DNA of 64,000 nt from Flammeovirga pectinis (lineage in GTDB: Bacteria; Bacteroidota; Bacteroidia; Cytophagales; Flammeovirgaceae). Every line of letters starts with the position of its first letter. Position 1 is the first letter of the stretch. Shown piece after piece: positions 58,090 to 64,000 of this stretch. The notes under the pieces are model-generated. The model ran no database searches. It was given only the letters and a program-made list of their open reading frames with translations, and was not told where the DNA came from. Location of the stretch: contig NZ_CP034562.1 in assembly GCF_003970675.1 (NCBI RefSeq), forward strand, positions 2,852,001 through 2,916,000, given 5' to 3'. The translations under genes and the position numbers were made by a program.

Positions 58090-58129
58090 AAAAAGAGATA
58101 ACCTATTTAAAATAAGTTATCTCTTTTTT
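58089..58129. terminator. Bidirectional terminator
   Basis: AAAAAGAGATAAC (58090-58102) pairs with GTTATCTCTTTTT (58116-58128), then a T run; on the other side A runs serve the convergent NUDIX gene. Confidence 0.8.
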
Positions 58130-58194
58130 GTACTCTAAAAATATTTCCATTTCTAAAGAATATGAAATGGTTTATACTTTTTAATTATATCTAA

Positions 58195-58905
58195 TTATGA
58201 ACCAAATGCCATAGATTTCAACTCGAAGTTGAAACCTTGAGAAATAAGTTCATCATATTTACCTTCTTCAAATACATAATAGTATGCACCTTTTTTAGAT
58301 ACTCCTTTTTGTTTTTCATCTAGCTTTTTCAATAAACCTGTAGCAAGAATTTTCTTTCTAAAGTTACGTTTATCAAACTGCTTTTGGTGAATTGCCTCGT
58401 ATAAAGATTGTAATTCAGGTAATGTGAATTTTTCTGGTAACAACTCAAAACCAATTGGTTGGTATCTAGATTTTCTTCTCAATTTACCCCATGACATTTG
58501 AATCATTGTTTCATGATCAAACATTAATTTTGGTAACGCAGTAATTGAAAACCACTGTGCCTGATTTTTTTCAAGTGTCTCTAAAGTTTGAGACTCTACT
58601 TTAATTAAAGCATAATAAACTAACGAAATAACTCGTGCTTCTGGATCCCTATCTACTTCGCCAAAAGTACTAAGTTGATCCATATAAATACGATCTAAAC
58701 CAGTTTGCTTTTTAAGTACACGCTCCGCTGCATAATGTAAAGACTCTCCAAAGTGAAGAAAACCTGTCGCTAAACCCCAAGCTCCTTTGTAAGGATCTTG
58801 CTTTCTTCTTGTGAGTAATACTTTAAGCTCGCCTTGTTCGTATCCAAAAATAACACAATCTATGGCTAGTAAGGGTTTATATGCACTGTTATAATATTCG
58901 TTCAT
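58195..58905 (-). CDS. NUDIX-domain transcriptional regulator (NrtR/AraR-like)
   Basis: 236 residues. The N-terminal NUDIX domain begins PLLAIDCVIFGYEQGELKVLLTRRKQDPYKGAWGLATGFL. The NUDIX box reads GFLHFGESLHYAAERVLKKQTGL: the catalytic glutamates after Arg are replaced (Val, Lys, Gln), so hydrolysis is unlikely. The C-terminal 90 residues are a winged helix (FTLPELQSLYEAIHQKQFDKRNFRKKILATGLL) as in NrtR and the Bacteroides arabinose regulator AraR. It should be a ligand-sensing repressor for sugar or NAD genes. No target site was found next to it. Confidence 0.88.
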   Translation of the reverse strand: MNEYYNSAYKPLLAIDCVIFGYEQGELKVLLTRRKQDPYKGAWGLATGFLHFGESLHYAAERVLKKQTGLDRIYMDQLSTFGEVDRDPEARVISLVYYALIKVESQTLETLEKNQAQWFSITALPKLMFDHETMIQMSWGKLRRKSRYQPIGFELLPEKFTLPELQSLYEAIHQKQFDKRNFRKKILATGLLKKLDEKQKGVSKKGAYYYVFEEGKYDELISQGFNFELKSMAFGS

Positions 58906-59182
58906 TTTCTTAATTTCTAATGGAGAATTAATAATATCTCCAATGATTTATGTTTAAAGATAACATTTAATAAATAAAATGTGCATCCTTTTGACTTCTT
59001 TCTCTAATTGAATTACAAATATAAAATATTACATCTAAAAAATAAGGTATAGAGGTTATAATCAATGCAAAAGTATTTAAACAATGACTTTCTGTTAAAT
59101 TTTGTTTACATTTACCCCAATTAATGATCACCAAAAAACAAACGTTTATTGATTATCACTCAGACTTCAATAGAAACCTACT

Positions 59183-62100
59183 ATGATTAATAAATATACA
59201 CTATTCTTATTAGGCATTTCCCTACTATTATTTACATCTGTAAATGCCAATGCAGATAAAGTTAACGACAAGATAGATAATATCTTACAAGTTAGTCAGA
59301 AATATGCCGACGATGGAGAATACAAAAAGGCAATTGAGTGGAATTACAAAGCTTTACAATTAGCTAAAAAGAGAGATTCCGCACTCATTGATGTTCTTTA
59401 CCAAAGAGCTAGATACCAACTAGCACTAACGCAGTTTGAAGAGTTTGAAACATCTACAAATGCATTTCTTACTATTGCTAAGAAAAGAAAAAATGCAGAA
59501 TTTGGCTATGTATATACCCTACTGCTTGCTTCTGATTTATATATTCAATATTCTGATATTGTAAGTGCTTCGACATTATTTAATGAAGCATTAGAAATAA
59601 TGAAATCCAATGAAAAGCTTACTGTTTTAGCAGAACGCTCTTCGGATTACGCAATGCTCAAAACTAAGGTGCAAACGCAACTTAATTTAGAAAAAGGATA
59701 CTATACAGAAGCTTTAGTTCAAATTTCTGATTGGCAAAAGTTTGATTACGATTTAGCCACTAGCACAAGTGCTACACTGTACCATACAAGGTCCAATAAA
59801 TTTAAAGAGAAGGACTTTTCTAACAGAGAAAAAATACGTCTTAAACGTAAATACGCATATAGTTTAACCACGGAAGGAAAACTATACCGCTTAATGGGCG
59901 ACTACCAAACTGCTGACAGCATTTTAATGAAAGCAGAAATTTGGATTAAGGATAACATTCGTACTGATGATGAGAGTTACATTGTAAACTACCACGAACG
60001 TACACTTAACTTAATAGAAAGTAAGGTTGATCCGTTGGAACCTAAAAAGATGCTCGAAAAAAATATTTACAGAGCAGAACGCGTTTTAGGAATTAGTCAT
60101 AAAGTATATTTTGATATTCAAGAAGACTTAGTAGATTACTACGCTTGGCAACGTTTTAATTTTAAAGGTGATAAAACACAATGGGAATTTGACACAAATA
60201 CTTCTCTTTATTTTGGAAAGAACAGTTTAAAACAAGCAAAATCTGAAAGATTAGTAGCTAAAGATGATTATTTACGAGGCAACTTTAACAAATCATTAAG
60301 TAAAGTAAATGATGTATTTGCCGATGCTTCTATTCCTAAAAACCATAAAGAATACATTTTAATTAATGAGTTACTTTATAAAATTGGAATTGCTATTGAA
60401 GATCAAGATTTAGCAGAAAAAGCACTTAATGAATACATTCATGCAACAGAAAAAACTATTGGTAATGATGCTCTTGCTTATCATATCGCAAAAGTAGAAG
60501 AAGCTACATACTTTACAATATTTACCGATAAGTTTGATTTAGCTGATAGCATTTTCACAGAACACTTGCCAATTATAGAGAATCGATTAAACCCTCATCA
60601 CTATAAAAGACTTGAAGCAGAAAGAGAAAGAGCTAATTACTATTCTTTAATGGGGCAAACTGAAAAAGCAGCAACATTAAGTGCTAGTATTAAAAAAGCC
60701 TATGCAGAATATTATGGAGAAGATCATTTAGAATATGCATCTGGCTTACAAGGTACTGCTGCTTATGCTATGGATTTAGGAAATTACTCTGAAGCAGATG
60801 CTCAAATCTCTGAACTTTTAAGTTTATACGAAAAGCATCATTACAGAAAAGGAACGCAAAATATTGAACATGCAAAAGCTTTAGAAACGGCAGCTCGTTT
60901 TCAAGCAATTACTGGTCAGTACGATGAAGCGACGAATAATTTAACTTACGCCAACCGATTGTCTAAAAAATCTCCTGGTAAAATTGCTTCATCTAGCTTT
61001 GCAGATACACATGCTATTGTGTATTTAAAGAAAGAATATTTCTCTCAGGCAGAAGATATAATCAACCAATCTTTAGAACATAGAATTGAAAGATTTGGTA
61101 CTAACAGTAGATTACTAATTGTCCCTTATACTCAACTTGCCCGTTTATCTTATTTAAAGGGTGAATATATTGCGGCTGATTCTATCGCTATGAAAGCTTT
61201 TACTATTAGTGAAGCTATTTTTGGAGAAGATGCTAAACAATCCATTGATCCTTTAGAAGTACAATCTGAAATTGCAGTAGCAATGGGTAACTATGAGTTT
61301 GCTCAAGAAGTTACTCAAAAACAAATAAAAATCTCTAAAGAAATTTATGGAGATAGACATACTGAAGTAGCTAAAGGATATACGCAATTAGCACTTATAG
61401 ATCTGTACATGGGTTATAACCCGAATGATGTATTGTACCTCTTTAAAGATGCTGTTGATATTATTGCAATTCAATTAGGTAAAGACAACCCTGTATTTGC
61501 TATTGCATTAAAGAACTATGCACTCGCAAAAATTGAAGTAGGAAAATATAACGAAGCTGAAGATTTACTGAAACAAGCCAATCAAATTTGGATTGATAAG
61601 TTAGGAAATGATACCAATACCAATTCAGCTGAAATTGAATCGCTTCTTGGTGACCTTGAAATGAGAAGAGAAAAGTTTATTGAAGCACAAGAGTATTATG
61701 CTTCTTCTCAGAAAACATATGGTAAAATTTTCCATTCAACACACCCTCTTTATATTAAGACTACTCTAAAAAGGTCTCAAGCTTATTTTGGTGAAAGAAA
61801 ATATTCTAAAGCAGAAAAATATGCACAAATTACTCTAAAAGAACATACTAACTTTATTGAAAAGTATTTCCCTGTATTAAGTGCAAAAGAAAAATCTAAA
61901 TATTGGCAATCAATTCGTAACGATTACGATTTCTTTTATAGTCTGACATTAGAATCTGGAAAAAAGAAATTAAACCGTTTGATGTTTAATTACGCTCTAG
62001 AAACAAAACCTTTATTATTAAGCTCTTCTGTTAAGATTAGAAATCAAATTATTAATAGTGGAGATACACTCCTTATAAGAGAATTTAATAATTGGGTAGA

Positions 62101-63433
62101 TAAAAAAGAAGTACTTACGCTTGCCTATTCTATGAGTCTTGAGCAACAACTTGATGAAAACATCAATGTTAAAGCATTGGAAAGAGAAATAAATGTTCTC
62201 GAGAAGCAACTAAGTGAACGTTCAAGTATTTTTGCTGATAACACTTCAAATGCTCCTTCTTGGAAGAATATTCAGAAAACATTAAAAGAGGGAGAAGCAG
62301 CAGTAGAAATTGTTCGTTTTAGAAATTTCACGAATGTTTATACAGATTCTATTACATATGCAGCATTAATTATTACACCTAAAACTTCTTCTGCTCCTAT
62401 CATTAAAGTTATTCCTAACGGAAATACTTTAGAAGATGAAAGTTTAGGTTTTTATAAATCTAATTTAATTTTTGGTTTCCCTGATGATGAATCATATACT
62501 TCTTTTTGGAAACCAATACATGAAGTTGTCGGTGAAGGAACAACTGTATATTTATCTTCTGATGGAGTTTATAATCAAATAAATTTAGAGTCTATTCCTG
62601 TTGATATTGATAAGGGCGATTATATTATTGATCATAACCATATTGTTTTAACAAGTACAACTTCAGATCTTTTAACTCCTGCAACCGAAGAGAATAAAAA
62701 CATGAATATTTCTCTATTTGGTAACCCTGTATTTTATAAGGATTTATCTCCTGACCAATACAACACCTATACATCTAGAGCAATTACACAGCTTCCTGGT
62801 ACTTATAAAGAGATTAAAGCATTAGATGAGTTACTAAGAACAGAAGACCATACTGTTGACCTTGTTTACTTAAATAAACAAGCTACAGAAACTGCAGTTA
62901 AAGAATTAGAATCTCCAAGAGTATTTCATATTGCTACGCACGGTTTTTTCTTAGATGATATGGATGGAAATGGGACACAATCTTTATTCAAAAAACAAGA
63001 AACAATAAATCCATTACTTAGATCTGGGCTACTTTTAACGAATGCAGGTGATTTAATGGCTACAGATAATGTTTATGAATTTAATAAAGAAGAAGGTGTA
63101 CTAACTGCTTATGAAGCGATGAACCTTAACTTTGACAACACTGAATTAGTTGTTTTATCTGCTTGTGAAACGGGTAAAGGTGACAACAAAATTGGTGAAG
63201 GAGTTTATGGTTTACAAAGAGCTTTTCTTGTAGCAGGAGCTGATAATATTATCATGAGTTTGTTTGAAGTTTCTGATGAAGCAACACAGAAATTAATGAC
63301 CAACTTTTATCATTTATGGTTAAAAGAAGGACACAATAAGCGTCTTGCTTTTGAAATGGCAAAAAAAGAACTTAGAGAAGAATACCCTGAACCAAAATAT
63401 TGGGGAGCATTTATTATGCTTGGGAAAATCTAA
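59183..63433 (+). CDS. Exported TPR-CHAT protein with intact protease dyad
   Basis: 1416 residues. Signal peptide (about 1-24, ending NANA). Residues 25-900 are TPR-type repeats, many with the long 42-residue (tetratricopeptide_10/12-like) spacing. A coiled-coil stretch (about 930-1030) leads to a CHAT domain (about 1100-1416) with both clan-CD catalytic residues: His1253 (VFHIATHGFFLDD) and Cys1328 (VLSACETGKG), followed by GEGVYGLQRAFLVAGADNIIMSLFEVSD. It is probably a periplasmic or surface protease switched by its TPRs. No clear substrate, effector or toxin lies next to it. Terminator at 63453-63491. Confidence 0.9.
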   Translation: MINKYTLFLLGISLLLFTSVNANADKVNDKIDNILQVSQKYADDGEYKKAIEWNYKALQLAKKRDSALIDVLYQRARYQLALTQFEEFETSTNAFLTIAKKRKNAEFGYVYTLLLASDLYIQYSDIVSASTLFNEALEIMKSNEKLTVLAERSSDYAMLKTKVQTQLNLEKGYYTEALVQISDWQKFDYDLATSTSATLYHTRSNKFKEKDFSNREKIRLKRKYAYSLTTEGKLYRLMGDYQTADSILMKAEIWIKDNIRTDDESYIVNYHERTLNLIESKVDPLEPKKMLEKNIYRAERVLGISHKVYFDIQEDLVDYYAWQRFNFKGDKTQWEFDTNTSLYFGKNSLKQAKSERLVAKDDYLRGNFNKSLSKVNDVFADASIPKNHKEYILINELLYKIGIAIEDQDLAEKALNEYIHATEKTIGNDALAYHIAKVEEATYFTIFTDKFDLADSIFTEHLPIIENRLNPHHYKRLEAERERANYYSLMGQTEKAATLSASIKKAYAEYYGEDHLEYASGLQGTAAYAMDLGNYSEADAQISELLSLYEKHHYRKGTQNIEHAKALETAARFQAITGQYDEATNNLTYANRLSKKSPGKIASSSFADTHAIVYLKKEYFSQAEDIINQSLEHRIERFGTNSRLLIVPYTQLARLSYLKGEYIAADSIAMKAFTISEAIFGEDAKQSIDPLEVQSEIAVAMGNYEFAQEVTQKQIKISKEIYGDRHTEVAKGYTQLALIDLYMGYNPNDVLYLFKDAVDIIAIQLGKDNPVFAIALKNYALAKIEVGKYNEAEDLLKQANQIWIDKLGNDTNTNSAEIESLLGDLEMRREKFIEAQEYYASSQKTYGKIFHSTHPLYIKTTLKRSQAYFGERKYSKAEKYAQITLKEHTNFIEKYFPVLSAKEKSKYWQSIRNDYDFFYSLTLESGKKKLNRLMFNYALETKPLLLSSSVKIRNQIINSGDTLLIREFNNWVDKKEVLTLAYSMSLEQQLDENINVKALEREINVLEKQLSERSSIFADNTSNAPSWKNIQKTLKEGEAAVEIVRFRNFTNVYTDSITYAALIITPKTSSAPIIKVIPNGNTLEDESLGFYKSNLIFGFPDDESYTSFWKPIHEVVGEGTTVYLSSDGVYNQINLESIPVDIDKGDYIIDHNHIVLTSTTSDLLTPATEENKNMNISLFGNPVFYKDLSPDQYNTYTSRAITQLPGTYKEIKALDELLRTEDHTVDLVYLNKQATETAVKELESPRVFHIATHGFFLDDMDGNGTQSLFKKQETINPLLRSGLLLTNAGDLMATDNVYEFNKEEGVLTAYEAMNLNFDNTELVVLSACETGKGDNKIGEGVYGLQRAFLVAGADNIIMSLFEVSDEATQKLMTNFYHLWLKEGHNKRLAFEMAKKELREEYPEPKYWGAFIMLGKI

Positions 63434-63452
63434 AAATATATACTTCAAAAAT

Positions 63453-63491
63453 GAAAGGGAATACATCTGAACGAGATGTATTCCCTTTTTC
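63453..63491 (+). terminator. Intrinsic terminator of the TPR-CHAT gene
   Basis: AAAGGGAATACATCT (63454-63468) pairs with AGATGTATTCCCTTT (63474-63488), then a T run. Confidence 0.9.
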
Positions 63492-63694
63492 ATTTCTTAT
63501 AAATTCATTTTTATATCACCAAACATTAAAAACGTGTTATAATTATCACGATGTTTTTAATTTTCGTTACTAAGTGGGAAATAAATTAAATATCTCTCAA
63601 AAAAACAGCTTAAAAATTTAAATTATAAAAAATAACCTCTAGTTTTGAACTATAAAAAAGATTTTAGAAAGCTTTAATTTCTTAACACAATACA

Positions 63695-64000
63695 ATGGCT
63701 TCACTAACAAAGAAAGAATTACAAAAGAAGTACGAAGAGTACAAAGCACAAGGTTTAGCTTTGGACATGACAAGAGGTAAACCAGGTGCAGAGCAACTTG
63801 ACCTATCATTACCTATGTTAGATTTAGTTACTTCTAAAGATTATAAAACTCTTGCAGGCGCTGACACTCGTAACTACGGTGGGTTAGACGGTATTCCTGA
63901 AATGAAAGAGATTTTCAAAGATTTCTTAGAAGTTTCTTCTACTGATGAAGTAATTGTTGGTGGTAACTCATCACTTACTTTGATGCATGATACACTTGCT
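63695..64000 (+). CDS. PLP-dependent aminotransferase, start only (cut by window)
   Basis: 102 codons are visible from the ATG at 63695. The start LTKKELQKKYEEYKAQGLALDMTRGKPGAEQLDLS, then TRNYGGLDGIPEMKEIFKDFL and EVIVGGNSSLTLMHDTLA, is that of the aspartate-aminotransferase subgroup with the TRGKP motif (Aminotran_MocR/Asp_aminotransf group). The PLP lysine lies outside the window. Likely an aspartate or related transaminase; the exact substrate is not fixed. Confidence 0.85.
   Translation, partial: MASLTKKELQKKYEEYKAQGLALDMTRGKPGAEQLDLSLPMLDLVTSKDYKTLAGADTRNYGGLDGIPEMKEIFKDFLEVSSTDEVIVGGNSSLTLMHDTLA

Noticed and set aside
41976-58905. NUDIX regulator as a direct controller of pncB
   Set aside because: 16 kb apart and no shared site seen; kept only as a possibility.
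59183-63433. TPR-CHAT as part of a type III-E CRISPR (gRAMP) system
   Set aside because: No CRISPR array or Cas gene nearby and the protein has an export signal.
1-64000. tRNA, rRNA or CRISPR arrays
   Set aside because: No cloverleaf-like sequences, rRNA landmarks or regularly spaced repeats were noticed by eye on either strand.

Overview
The window comes from the chromosome of an AT-rich member of the Bacteroidota, most likely a Cytophagales bacterium of the Flammeovirga type. Three things suggest this: several starts lie just downstream of a TAnnTTTG -7 box and few have a Shine-Dalgarno site; secreted proteins end in type IX secretion-like tails; and the gene families are typical of the group (YkuD_2 L,D-transpeptidase, degenerate NUDIX regulator, class III truncated globin, FtsK followed by LolA). 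The genus is an inference. I saw no rRNA, tRNA or CRISPR array.

Layout. 1-7.5 kb: an outer-membrane barrel (cut by the window edge), a biotin carrier, a sorted surface protein, tgt, a lipoprotein, a methyltransferase and a large protein with a nucleoside-phosphorylase-like end. 7.7-14.9 kb: a 1050-residue protein built on a caspase-like domain that has lost both catalytic residues, a tandem universal stress protein, an AAE-type transporter and a lysophospholipase-like hydrolase. 15.1-24.3 kb: yicC, galE, a subtilase, photolyase, a leftward group (hutG, ung, ftsX, SUI1-like factor) and a haemolysin III-type membrane protein. 24.3-32.7 kb: sbcC/sbcD, a 52-residue membrane protein, cytochrome b561-like protein, small secreted and OmpA-like proteins, and a GAF sensor.

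33.0-41.8 kb is the accessory part: an integrated phage-derived element of about 8.8 kb. It has a tyrosine integrase at its right end, a Toprim primase-like protein, one lone leftward gene, a 54-residue ribbon-helix-helix protein and a compact rightward head module (portal, 71-residue charged protein, capsid-like protein, small proteins). I find no terminase, tail, helicase or lysis gene. It therefore looks like a phage satellite that makes head parts and borrows the rest from a helper phage. A 0.5 kb structure-rich noncoding stretch before the integrase holds repeats, palindromes, a possible pseudoknot and its own terminator. The primase and the lone leftward gene overlap tail to tail, and the terminators serving them appear to lie beyond each other's start.

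42-64 kb is core again: pncB, ftsK-lolA, a BLUF photoreceptor, manA, trmN6 with an AraC regulator and a likely 21-bp-spaced operator, a lipoprotein, a methyltransferase, a small membrane protein, an L,D-transpeptidase-like protein, a TPR protein, an FNR-like regulator beside a small membrane protein and truncated globin, a SanA/YdcF protein, a NUDIX regulator, a 1416-residue TPR-CHAT protein with an intact His/Cys pair, and the start of an aminotransferase. Two clan-CD (caspase-like) proteins thus lie in one window, one apparently dead and one apparently active.
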